NCBI GenBank assembly: GCA_032718475.1
Contig: JAUCBJ010006703.1
Span: 1-64,000, forward strand
Length of the DNA stretch: 64,000 nt
Source: Nemertoderma westbladi
Taxonomy: Eukaryota; Xenacoelomorpha; Nemertodermatida; Nemertodermatidae
Reading direction: 5' to 3'
The position numbers and the translations under genes were made by a program. The notes beneath the pieces are model-generated. The model ran no database searches, was not told where the DNA came from, and saw only the letters and a program-made list of their open reading frames with translations. Of the stretch, positions 23,301-32,271 are shown piece by piece (within the stretch, counting starts at the first letter, position 1; every line of letters starts with the position of its first letter).

Positions 23301-25088
23301 TATACAGGTGAGAATCGTTGCAGCAAGTGTCATACAGCTGATAATCGTTGCAGCAATAGTGCCATACAGGTGAGAATTGTTGCAGCAATAGTGTCATACA
23401 GCTGAGAATCGTTGCAGCAATAGTGTCATACAGGTGGGAATCGTTGCAACAATAGTGTCATACAGGTGAGAATCGTTACAGCAATAGTGTCATCAGGTGA
23501 TAATCGTTGCAGCAATAGTGTCATACGGGTGAGAATCGTTGCAGCAATAGTGCCATACAGGTGAGAATCGTTGCAACAGTAGTGTCATACAGGTGAGAAT
23601 CGTTACAGCAATAGTGTCATCAGGTGATAATCGTTTCAGCAATAGTGTCATACAGGTGAGAATCGTTACAGCAATAGTGTCATCAGGTGATAATCGTTTC
23701 AGCAATAGTGTCATACAGCTGATAATAGTTGCAACAATGGTATCATACAGATGAGAATCGTTGCCGCAATAGTGTCATACAGGTGAGAGTTAATATTGCG
23801 ATTCGTTGTACCAATAGTGTCATAAAGGTGAGAACTAAGGATAAAATTTCTTGCAGCAATATTGTCATACAGGTGATGATACTAAATGATGCGAATCGTA
23901 GTAACATAAGTGTCATTGATGTGATTTCTTGCAGCAATAGTGTCATAAAGGTGAGAGCTAATGATGCGAATCGTTGTAACATTAGCGTTTGTACGTATAC
24001 AAGTCTTTCTGTTTCGTTGACATGTACTTTCAATTTCCGCAAGGGCATTTTATTTTATCAACTATTTATTGCAATATTATCTATTCTAACGTTGATTTAC
24101 TGTATGTAAACCTTCCAATCCTACCGCAGGTCAAAGGTAAAACTAATATCATCACGCTAGACCAGTGTAAGAAGTCGAGTGTGGTATTCGAGGATGTGAT
24201 TTCGACTTTGGACTTTGTCAACTGCCAGAGTGTTAAAGCGCAGGTTACCGGACGGTTACCTATTGTTAATATCGATAAAACCGACGGATGTCAGGTGAGA
24301 CACGCGTTGATTATAATTCAAATACATATACAATATTGCCTACATAAGTAAATACAGTGGGAAAGATTATATTACATAGCAGCATTATAATCCAAAAGGT
24401 TTGTTAACGGTTCGTCTTACGTCTTACAGTTTCCTCTCAGTTAATAGGTAACCCATCAATCCGAGGGTCCCTTTTTCCTAGCTGTTGCCTAGTAAGGCAG
24501 GGAACTTGGCACACTTACTTCCGAAATTGAACACTCCTATTACGAGCACCCCTTTTCTCCCCAGCCGAAGTCCGCCGTGCGAGGCGTATATCCCCCCGTT
24601 GCGAAATTAAAATGGCACGACCCCGGAAAGGAAACAGCACCTCCGAGCTACACATGAAATGAGTAACCTCTTCACTAGCAGAGCTGCTGGGGGGGGGGGG
24701 GGGATTCTAATACTTGTATGGGGCATAAAAAGTAAAAAAAAATCAGGGATTGCGCGCAAAGCTTGACGACACTTGAGTATGCAAGGCAGAGATGCACCCT
24801 CGCTAGTCCCTTTAAAGCATTCGTGCCGAAACTAAATCTCCCCTGGTTCCCATGCGGGGATCGAACCCTCGACCTTCGGAGAGTATCCCTCTATTTATTA
24901 TATTACTACAGGTCTACCTGAGTAAGAGTTCCAAGGATGCTCAAATAATCTCGGCTAAATCTTCCGAGATGAACATTCTCATTCCGAGAGATGACGGTGA
25001 GTACAAAGAGTTTCCGGTTCCGGAACAGTTCCGGACGTCGTTCGACGGTACCCGACTGACCACGGATGCGGTTGACACTATGGGTTAA
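17360..25088 (+). CDS. CAP: Adenylyl cyclase-associated protein (CAP / Srv2), complete, seven exons
   Basis: Cytosolic actin regulator that works with cofilin to dismantle filaments and recharge ADP-actin with ATP. Exons: 17360-17563, 17787-17926, 18341-18594, 18716-18938, 19675-19885, 24130-24294, 24912-25088. All introns are GT-AG and phases match, giving 457 aa; human CAP1 has 475. Domains in order: N-terminal coiled-coil with RLE motifs (about 8-25), helical folded domain (about 50-199, with FGWV and PYVKEM), proline-rich profilin site [12 protein letters not shown] (219-230), WH2 actin-binding segment with LKKV (258-261), and C-terminal CARP beta domain (about 300-457, with [27 protein letters not shown]). 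The ATG at 17360 has A at -3 and is the first in frame. Exon 2 uses a weak donor (GTTCGT). Intron 5 is 4,244 bp and consists of copies of its own splice-donor junction. Identity is very secure. Confidence 0.96.
17954..18027. repeat. Short inverted repeat (MITE-like hairpin) in CAP intron 2
   Basis: Arms of about 25 bp, ATTCTGCCCTCGTGTATTGA onward and its near-complement ending CACTCGGACAGAAT, match at about 21 of 25 positions around a 24-bp centre containing CACTTCGCTTCGATCG. It starts 28 bp after the exon-2 donor. Size and symmetry suggest a miniature inverted-repeat transposon remnant. No target-site duplication was identified. Confidence 0.6.
19865..23975 (+). repeat. 32-bp minisatellite made of copies of the CAP exon-5/intron-5 junction
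   Basis: The unit contains GCAACAATAGTGTCATACAG, which is the last 20 coding bases of exon 5 (encoding NNSVIQ), followed by GTGAGTATCGTT, the start of intron 5. It repeats from the true junction (19885/19886) for about 4.1 kb, so by length about 125 units. Many units keep a consensus donor CAG|GTGAG. Common variants are ATAG|GTGAG, CCAAGTGATAATC and ACCGTACAG|GTGAG. A 21-bp insert (TAATACGTTACAGCAATAGTG) recurs, and from about 20640 to 22740 the array has a higher-order period of about 149 bp (four 32-bp units plus 21 bp), marked by ACCGTACAG. Units decay after about 23780. Because the first copy is protein-coding and fits the CAP family, the exon end is the likely source of the array. Confidence 0.95.
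24689..24703. repeat. Poly-G tract (15 G) in CAP intron 6
   Basis: Uninterrupted run of 15 G on the plus strand, about 210 bp upstream of exon 7 and just outside the tRNA-like SINE segment. Confidence 0.9.
24710..24890 (-). mobile_element. tRNA-derived SINE remnant in CAP intron 6
   Basis: On the minus strand the segment GGTCGAGGGTTCGATCCCCG contains an RNA polymerase III B box (GGTTCGATCCC, plus-strand 24857-24867), as in the T arm of tRNAs and tRNA-derived SINEs. No A box is visible upstream on the minus strand: the tRNA-like head is cut off about 20-45 bp before the exon-7 acceptor. The tRNA-unrelated body continues to about 24710, where a T-rich stretch (TTTTTTTTTAC on the minus strand) and then the homopolymer tract follow. 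It is not a functional tRNA gene. Element borders are estimated. Confidence 0.6.
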
Positions 25089-26606
25089 TCCTCGACCGCC
25101 GTGTCTGTTAATTAGAATTAGATGGAACTCAATTGCTTTACTTTGTTGACGATCATGTTATAATCGGATGATGAAACATTAACAATAATATTCTGATTAA
25201 ATTCCCCATTTGTTGTTAAATTATCTCCTATGACGTGATTTCGATATTATATTGACTATAAATTGTATAAGCTACAGTGTGCTCGGGTGTGCTAGATAAC
25301 TACTAAAACGCCAACTAAAATTATTAGTACCGGATGTATTTATTTACATAATAAGTTTTAGAAATAATTTATGGAAACTAATAACTATCTATTAAATTTT
25401 TCACTATTTATAATATTTTAATATTATTCGGCTATTTTTGACTATAATATATTACTATAATACTAGAGGTTTCTAAATCAACTGTTCTATAATGTTGGGA
25501 GTGTGTTCGATCCTCTTTCGGGTAATTATCAACAAAATTGCGTAATAATGAAAATACAGAATAATAAACTATTTATAGGCTTTTGTTTTTAAACTGAGTT
25601 TATATGAATTTAATTCCAAAATTATCACCATTCCAAAGTTCTATATTTTTGGTGAATTTTCTCAGCCTTTGAGTCGATATTGATCTATTTATACCTAACC
25701 TAAACTATTGTGCGGTGTTGCTAGGATACAAGGTAAACAATTGAATGTTGCTTTTACCGGCTACTATAAGTTTTTAACTTTTCGTTAATATAACGTGGGA
25801 TGCTAACCCACCCACACCCAGGACACCTATCGCACCCACAAAGTGCTGTAAAATAGAAAAAATTCCTATTTAATTTAAAAAAGTAATCAACATACTAAAA
25901 AGTTATTGGGAAATTAGTATCTGCAGTACCTATTCAGGAAGGTAGGTAGACTTGCGCTGATATCGTTTATTGTGTAATGTGAATTGTCCAACACATCTAT
26001 CGTTAAGAAGTAATGGATTGAATTTTAACGTACAACTTTCCTGTACTAATATAATATTTTCCACTGAATTATTTCTTATTGTGCGATTCAGCTGTACCTA
26101 TTCCCTTTACTTATTCCCTACTATTCTACTTATTCCCTTAATAATTAACAGTTTATTATTAATATCTTGGCCATATCAACCCGTATTGTTTTATTATTTA
26201 TTGTACAGCCCGGGTGGGTGTGCCTTATATGATTTAATACACTGCATTACATTGCTACTATTCCATCTATTTATAGCTGGCTGGTGTTTTATATAAGTAT
26301 TCATAATAATCTAATATCACAATAACAGTAATTTAAAGCGTGGCGTTTTATTATTTTTTTCTTTATTAATTATACAATAATTTCATATAAAAATGTCGGT
26401 TCTCGGATGAAGGTTGCCTGCTGTCGGTTATCATCTACTGCGTGTCCGCTCTCGGTGGTCTGCTGACGGCGTAACGTTTACACCCGTCAGCACGTCAGTC
26501 AGTTTGAAAATACAGTAACATGTAATAAACTTTCGGTAATATTGCTGGCGAGTTTAACAACTTAATGCATAAAGATTTCACAAGTTTATTTATAAAATGA
26601 AACCCT
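25089..26606. other. AT-rich 3' flank of CAP; no gene recognised
   Basis: Contains the CAP 3' UTR at its left. AATAAA at 25563-25568, 475 bases past the stop, is a candidate polyadenylation signal. A 108-codon frame at 25970-26296 is rich in Leu/Ile/Phe, as expected from AT-rich noncoding DNA, and has no recognisable domain. No repeats were found except the minisatellite starting at 26607. Confidence 0.6.
25563..25568 (+). terminator. Candidate CAP polyadenylation signal
   Basis: AATAAA, within AGAATAATAAACT, is the clearest canonical signal noticed downstream of the CAP stop codon. Chance occurrence is quite possible in this AT-rich sequence. Confidence 0.3.
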
Positions 26607-27347
26607 CCACCCGGGTGGAAAGTAGTTTCCACACCCGGGTGGTAAGTCATTTCCACACGGGTGGTATGTAGTTTCCACCCGGGTGGTAAGTATTTTTCAC
26701 CCGGGTGGTATGTAGTTTTCACCCGGGTGGTATGTAGTTTCCACCCGGGTGGTAAGTAGTTTCCACCCGGGTGGTAAGTAGTTTCCACACGGGTGGTATG
26801 TAGTTTCCACCCGGGTGGTAAGTATTTTTCACCCGGGTGGTATGTAGTTTCCACCCGGGTGGTAAGTATTTTTCACCCGGGTGGTATGTAGTTTCCACCC
26901 GGGTGGTAAGTAGTTTCCACCCGGGTGGTAAGTAGTTTCCACACGGGTGGTATGTAGTTTCCACCCGGGTGGTAAGTATTTTTCACCCGGGTGGTATGTA
27001 GTTTCCACACGGGTGGTATGTAGTTTCCACCCGGGTGGTAAGTAGTTTTCACCCGGGTGGTATGTAGTTTCCACCCGGGTGGTAAGTAGTTTTCACACGG
27101 GTGGTAAGTAGTTTCCACCCGGGTGGTATGTAGTTTCCACCCGGGTGGTAAGTAGTTTTCACCCGGGTGGTATGTAGTTTTCACCCGGGTGGTAAGTAGT
27201 TTTCACCCGGGTGGTATGTAGTTTCCACCAGGGTGGTAAGTAGTTTCCACCCGGGTGGTAAGTAGTTTCCACCCGGGTGGTAAGTATTTTTCACCCGGGT
27301 GGTATGTAGTTTCCACCCGGGTGGTATGTAGTTTCCACCCGGGTGGA
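26607..27347. repeat. 22-bp minisatellite with an internal palindrome
   Basis: About 34 tandem units of GGTGGTAAGTAGTTTCCACC plus CG. Most units contain the 12-bp palindrome CCACCCGGGTGG, with one SmaI-type site CCCGGG each. Variants are TATGTAG/AAGTAG/AAGTATTT and CACACGGGTGG, which breaks the palindrome. Minus-strand frames reading TTYHPGGNY or KLHTTRV are repeat artefacts. The array abuts a stretch that leads into a LINE tail at 27549. Confidence 0.95.
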
Positions 27348-27548
27348 AATTGGCCACATTCAGCCACCGTACGATGGTAAGTTTAATTTCAACAATAGGC
27401 AAATGTGGTTCACATTGCGGTTCAATATTACTTTCACTGGAAGGCGCCCAACGTCTTTCGCTAAGGTTGGAGGAAGCGGCTTTCAGCGAAATTATGGCAT
27501 ATAATGTACAATTATCTTGACACTTGAAAGTAACCGCTTGGACGTAAC

Positions 27549-27743
27549 CGCCTCCGCTTTGCAAGACATTGATTTTGCCGTGAGGACCAGCCAGTGCATA
27601 ATCTTGTGCTTTGGCGGCCTCATGGGTGAGTAAGCATGGTGGACAGCCCATGATTTTCTTGCGACACTCTTAAGGACACTGCCCTTGAAGATGCGGATGA
27701 TCTAGTAAATTCATGGGTGATAGGGAGTTGTGGCGGTGCAATC
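27549..27743 (+). mobile_element. LINE C-terminal tail, copy 3
   Basis: Plus-strand translation gives RLRFARH, a stop, FCREDQPVHNLVLWRPHG, then after a one-base deletion the GGQPMIFLRHS and (K)DTALEDADDL segments, then MGDRELWRC after another shift. This is the same family and same part of the protein as the two minus-strand copies near 16.7-17.2 kb, extended slightly upstream (the RLRFAGH-type motif that precedes VLWQP in these LINEs). Several frameshifts and a stop show it is dead. Confidence 0.7.
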
Positions 27744-28395
27744 AATATTTGTTGGATATTGTATTTTCAATTTTATTTTATATTTTGGAGGCAATAAAAT
27801 AAGAAATAAATAAATTATAAATCAAAACACAAAATTTATTAATACTAAAGTACTTCTAATTCATATCTCGAAATCTACTGAAGCGAAGCCATTAAATGTT
27901 TATTTGCCTCACCTGAAAGAGGACATATATAGTTAGGGACAAGTACTTTCGACGAGCTAGACATATTGTTTCAGGGATTCTATCTAAGAGAAAAAACTGG
28001 CACACGAATTTAAGGAGCTTTGCAGCAGCTTGGCGGGTCGTGTATCTATATAGTTAGTAGGCTATAAACTCAAATATGATAACCTACCAGACGTTCCTCA
28101 CCTTGTGGCACCTTTGCCTTGTACCGAATCTGAAGTAGACTCACTTTGCGCCAACCCTACTACTAATAGCAATACTAGGTCGAGCGAGCAAAGAAAGCCA
28201 TCAATTCCTTGTTCAAGTGATTCCGTCAGTGTCCAGGTCTCACCCCCTTAGAAGCCCTTTTATTCAGTAGATGCTGTGCATCAGCTAGCGTATTAGAAAT
28301 CAGGACGATGGATTGGACATTTTTAATGCATCACTTTAGTTTTAAAAGACTTACCTAGCAAACTGTAAATGAGATATCTGGTTGGAAAAGCCTCC
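27744..28395. other. Unassigned stretch between LINE fragments
   Basis: AT-rich to about 27900. A stop-free stretch at about 28045-28251 (+) encodes a Ser/Pro/Cys-containing segment (LPDVPHLVAPLPCTESEVD near its start) with no ATG and no recognised domain. It may be coding debris of a transposon or chance. Confidence 0.3.
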
Positions 28396-29075
28396 AAGCT
28401 GATAGTCCTGAAGAAAGTATTGGGAAATGGAAAGATCACTTCAGCAACTTGCTTGGGCAGCCACCAAACATTGAGGTCAGCCCTACAATGAAAATATATG
28501 ACAAGACACTACCTATAGAAACAGGGGACTTCATACCTGCCGAACTCCAAAGAAGCATTAAAAGCATGTCCAATAATAAAGCGAGTGGATTAGATGAAAT
28601 CCCAGCGGAGGTAGGGAAAACAGGACTGTGCTAAACAGACCATTATTGGATATTTGCAACAGGATGCATGCTGAAAGGGGAAAGGCCACCACCAATTTGG
28701 ACTAAAGGTCAACTAAAGCCTCTCCACAAGAAACGAGACCTCGGTATACCAACAAACTATCGTGGGATCTGTCTGCTTGTGGTAGCTGCCAAAATATACA
28801 ATAAAATGATTCTATATAGGATTAGGCCTCACATAGAGAAACTACTGCGTAAGAGCCAAAACGGATTTCGACCAAATAGATCAACAACCAGAATCAACAA
28901 GAATCTTGCACTACGGAGACTGATTGAATGAATTAAGTCAAAGAATCTACCCGCAGTTCTGACATTTGTGGACTTCACGAAAGCATTCGACTCCATCCAT
29001 AGAGGTAAAATGCTGGAAATCCTAAGAGCTTATGGAATACCAGAATAAATTGTCGCTGGCATTGGATTGTTTAAC
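28396..29075 (+). pseudogene. LINE reverse transcriptase fragment (dead)
   Basis: One reading frame, interrupted by stops at 28632, 28929 and 29046, carries the N-terminal half of a LINE reverse transcriptase. In order: KWKDHFSNLL linker, PAELQRSIKSMSNNKASGLD (fingers motif), KPLHKKRDLGIPTNYRGI, QNGFRPNRST, and FVDFTKAFDSIHRGKMLEIL, which contains the first catalytic aspartate. The frame ends at AYGIPE, before the YxDD motif, so it lacks an active palm. The same protein segment recurs at about 31672-31763, so both belong to one family. Retrotransposon origin is secure; clade not assigned. Confidence 0.85.
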
Positions 29076-29335
29076 GGAACTCAATATCCAATATTGGTTT
29101 ATGTTGTTAAGCGGTTCTCTAGTTCGTAATAAATATTCGATAACACTAAATTATTTAACATTGAGTAAGGCAGCTTCAGGAGTTGAAAAGTACAATAATT
29201 TGAATAGCAGAAACTATGGAAGCAATATAGTAAAATACTGCAGTTCAATTTATTTTGTAACACAACAACTGTACCGTAGAATTAAGCAACAAAGAAGTAC
29301 CAATTTAAAAATACAATTACGTATTACATGGGAAA

Positions 29336-29441
29336 AAATACGTAGAATATTTGTTCAATATTCTCTCGACCCTTTATTAACCTCGCTGACGCTCGGTAAA
29401 TAAAATGCCTCGAGAATAATGAAAAAAAAAATTTCCCATGT
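29336..29441. repeat. 106-bp imperfect inverted repeat (MITE-like)
   Basis: Starts ACATGGGAAA and ends TTTCCCATGT. Inner arms also pair (ATTCTCTCGA with TCGAGAATAAT, TTTATTAACC with GGTAAATAAA) around CTCGCTGACGCTCGG. It folds into a long imperfect hairpin, as expected of a miniature transposon remnant. It lies over the end of an open frame at 29032-29403, which is therefore not taken as a gene. Confidence 0.6.
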
Positions 29442-30603
29442 AGTCAAGTAGACAGTACCGACCACCGTTCAAATTGGGTATGACTGCAGTTTTTTTTGCT
29501 GAAAGTGTTAACTTGTATAAACCATTTGAAATTATGTTATATTTCACATAGTCCGCATTGAGCAATTTTTTCTGGAACACTATTTATCTTAACGACAGAT
29601 TTTTTACATAGCAACAATAATGAATTAGCACGCAGGGGTATATTTATCTATTTAGACACTGGTCAATCATAAATAAGGAGAAACCAAGCTCGAGAAAATA
29701 AAAATGTAAGGAATAAGGATTATGTTTGCAGTTATGAGTTACAAATTTTGTAACATTGCAGTGTTATGGCAAACACTGTTACAGGCAGTGAACATGTAAT
29801 ACATACAAGGCTCGGTGTGCAATTTGGAGCTCATCACTGTGGCCAAGTAATGCACCGACATACCTGTCTGTCAGGAATATATGCTGTCAGCACCCTAACT
29901 CTCGCTAGACGTGTATCCCCCAAGAACTGGTGGAAAATATGTTGGAAATATGTTAATTCGAATGTGGACTTTGTGGCCGACGCATTTATGGACAGAATGG
30001 CGCAGGTTTATCCTTTTCGAAGTACTGTAGCAGTGGTTACCCAGACTGAGATGTTGTTTCTGTAAGGTCAAGGTGATGTCCGGTATTACCAGTGGACCGT
30101 GAAATGAAAGGTGAAAGACTGTCGATGAAACAACTTCTGCATTTGCAGTAATTACTTTTAGTTGAATGTTTGATAATATATTTATTAACACGTTATCACT
30201 GTCCTTGTTCGCACACTTGCAATAAAAATTGAAATCCCAATTTACAAATTGCTCCCACATCCAACCAAAGTTTGTAGGCTATAGTGGCGACTGCCGGCTG
30301 CATATTATCTACAGCCGCTCTCCAGAATAATACTTGCGAGCCCGCTCTTCTTATATTCATTCTTGACTGCTGCAGTTTCCTTTAATTCTAAATTTTACAT
30401 CTGAAATAAATAACTTAATAAATAAATATTATATTAATAAATATTTTGTGCAAGATAATTCGCAATGCTAGGTTAGCTTTGCAGGAATTAAAAGTTCTAG
30501 GAATTCGAATAATATATCAATATCTGCATTATACAATAGTAAAAAAAACAAATCAAACAGTCGGACTGAAGGCATCTCTTCGAAGATAGGGAGGACCTTT
30601 AGT
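29442..30603. other. No gene recognised between LINE fragments
   Basis: AT-rich sequence with short open frames (for example 29766-30065 plus and 29895-30260 minus, which overlap in opposite directions). None shows a domain, signal peptide or splice context that can be defended. Confidence 0.5.
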
Positions 30604-30739
30604 CGCAATCAAAATTCATCCCTCTCCAGGGAAAATCGACGCAAATAACAGCTGGTTACTCCCAAAAATAAAACTGTAACCTGTTCTGTTGACTTTCGTT
30701 TATCATTTTGGTTAGAATAACGTGCCACTGTAACATGCT
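30604..30739 (+). repeat. Dispersed repeat, copy A
   Basis: A segment of about 136 bp beginning CGCAATCAAAATTCATCCCT and ending near AACGTGCCACTGTAAC, repeated in the same orientation at 33844-33980 inside the Foldback-like element. Landmarks in both copies are CTCTCCAGGG, CGACGCAAATAACAGCTG and AAAATAAAACTGTAACCTG. It lies just upstream of the LINE endonuclease fragment. Its nature is unknown. Confidence 0.8.
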
Positions 30740-30773
30740 TCTGTCTCCCTCTTCAGTAGCTGCTACCCGAAGG

Positions 30774-31763
30774 TATGTCTGGTGCTACTCGTATCCCAAG
30801 GTTTGCTCCCAGTAATTCAACAGGTACTAATTTTATCGACCCCAGTGAATGAAAGAAGGTCGAGCAGAATGAGAACCAACCTGTTGAAACTTAGAAAGAC
30901 ACTAAATATTGCTACAATGAACGCACGCACTCTAAAACTGCTTAGCAAACATTATTGCAGCTCTGACAATGGAATATTACATCGACATCATTTGTATTCA
31001 AGAATATCAGATTAGTCATGAGACATTGCCATCAAGTATAATGAATGACATTTGAAATGGACGTTTATAACGTCCATCCACTTCCAGTCTGCAAATTCAG
31101 CAGAAAGCAATTCTGGAATCAATTTTAATTGGTTGAGTATGAATTCTCCTAAGTCCATTTACACTTCTGACACTAAACCCCATCGAATATAAAAATTCCA
31201 GGATCATAAACTAATATAATTACAACATTTTTGGTGGGAATCACAAGACAACAGCAATGTGTTGCTACAGTCCAACCAATAATGCATCAGAGACAGAACA
31301 AACAGTCAAGGACTAGACGATTTGAAAGGGCTTATACAGTCATTGATACCTACAAACACCACATTCGAAAAGAGTAAGGATGGACATTTAACTGCGAGGC
31401 ATACAGTAGTCAGCTCGTTCAACCTAATTTGTTCGGACCAGACCAGACTGCAGAGCTCAGACTCAGTTTGAGAGCCAGTAAACTCAGGACAAGCAAGCAA
31501 ATCAACTATAACTGGGAGAAACTCAGAACTGACAATGCAGTAAAGGAAGCTCACACAGTAGAAGTTCAAAATCGCAAGAGAGAAGATGTTAAGATACTCC
31601 TACTCCAAAGTAAAAACTGAACAACCAACAGCCGAAAACATCAACAAGGTTGAGAAAGCTAAACAACTAGGCACCTGCCGAACTCCAAAGAAGTATTAAA
31701 AGCATGTCCAATTATAAAGCGAGTAGTGGATTAGGTGAAATCCCTGAAGAGGTATGGAAATTT
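30774..31763 (+). pseudogene. LINE ORF fragment: endonuclease, linker and start of RT (dead)
   Basis: Read across several frames, this shows the order expected of an APE-type LINE ORF: TLNIATMNARTL (first endonuclease motif), IICIQEYQISHE (motif with the catalytic Glu), CYSPTNNASETE, then the linker KQINYNWEKLRTDNAV with HTVEVQNR, and finally PAELQRSIKSMSNYKAS and EIPEEVWKFG from the RT fingers, ending in a poly-G tract. Frames change at several points and stops are present, so it is inactive. It overlaps in content with the RT fragment at 28.4-29.1 kb and is therefore a second copy, not its continuation. Confidence 0.75.
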
Positions 31764-31778
31764 GGGGGGGGGGGGGGG
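31764..31778. repeat. Poly-G tract (15 G)
   Basis: Uninterrupted run of 15 G directly at the 3' break of the LINE endonuclease/RT fragment (after EEVWKFG). Confidence 0.9.
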
Positions 31779-32143
31779 CTACCTGAATAACGACACTATA
31801 TTCCAGTACATGTTGTAAAGTTATACGTGTGTCATTATATTGTCTTTCATGTAGAACTTATGATCGATCTGGGACTATTACTCTGGTCATTTAGGGGACA
31901 GGGATATTAAGGATCTGATGTCTGAAAAGCATCAACTGAGAACATCAAAAATATTATTCTAAATTGTGGGAACAGCGAAAAAGCAATTTGTACAAGTAAA
32001 GTAATGATTATTTCGGTGTGGTGGTAAAGCTGTCTCAGAATTTAGTAGGTTTAATTAATGTTATTCTATGTAAAAGTGCGATATATTATATATGATATTT
32101 TATGTGTGTCTTATAAGCCGATGTCGGCTGGGGGCTATGGCCC
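31779..32143. other. Spacer before the Foldback-like element
   Basis: No coding potential recognised. A short palindrome, GCCGATGTCGGC (32117-32128), lies near the insertion site of the next element. Confidence 0.5.
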
Positions 32144-32152
32144 AGGACGATA

Positions 32153-32271
32153 AGGAGCCCTTATAATTACCTACTATTTCCTGATTGATTTTAAACCGGG
32201 TACCTAGCAACGCCATCAGCTGGTTTCAAAATTCCACATTAATTGCCGTAGCAGGAGCCCTTAAAAATACT
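32153..32271 (+). repeat. Left terminal inverted repeat of the Foldback-like element
   Basis: About 119 bp. Landmarks shared with the inverted right end: CTGATTGATTTTAAACCGGG, TACCTAGCAACGCC, CATCAGCTGGTTTCAAAAT, and GCAGGAGCCCTTAAAAATAC at the inner edge. It begins directly after the AGGACGATA target duplication. It is slightly shorter than the right repeat because of a few small gaps. Confidence 0.9.

Noticed and set aside
19865-23975. CRISPR array (32-bp regularly spaced repeat)
   Set aside because: No unique spacers, no leader or cas genes; the unit is a direct tandem copy of a splice junction in an animal intron.
22247-24048. Minus-strand frames reading TLLLQRFSP repeats
   Set aside because: Artefact of the 32-bp minisatellite, antisense to the CAP intron.
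24840-24890. tRNA gene
   Set aside because: Only a T-arm/B-box-like segment is present; no acceptor stem, anticodon arm or A box.
25970-26296. Hydrophobic 108-codon frame resembling a membrane protein
   Set aside because: Composition is what AT-rich noncoding DNA gives; no start context, partner exon or known domain.
26495-27651. Minus-strand frames with TTYHPGGNY repeats
   Set aside because: Artefact of the 22-bp minisatellite; the non-repeat part at 27360-27651 lies antisense to a LINE tail.
29032-29403. 123-codon plus-strand frame
   Set aside because: Starts in the decayed RT fragment and ends in a MITE-like hairpin; no recognised domain.
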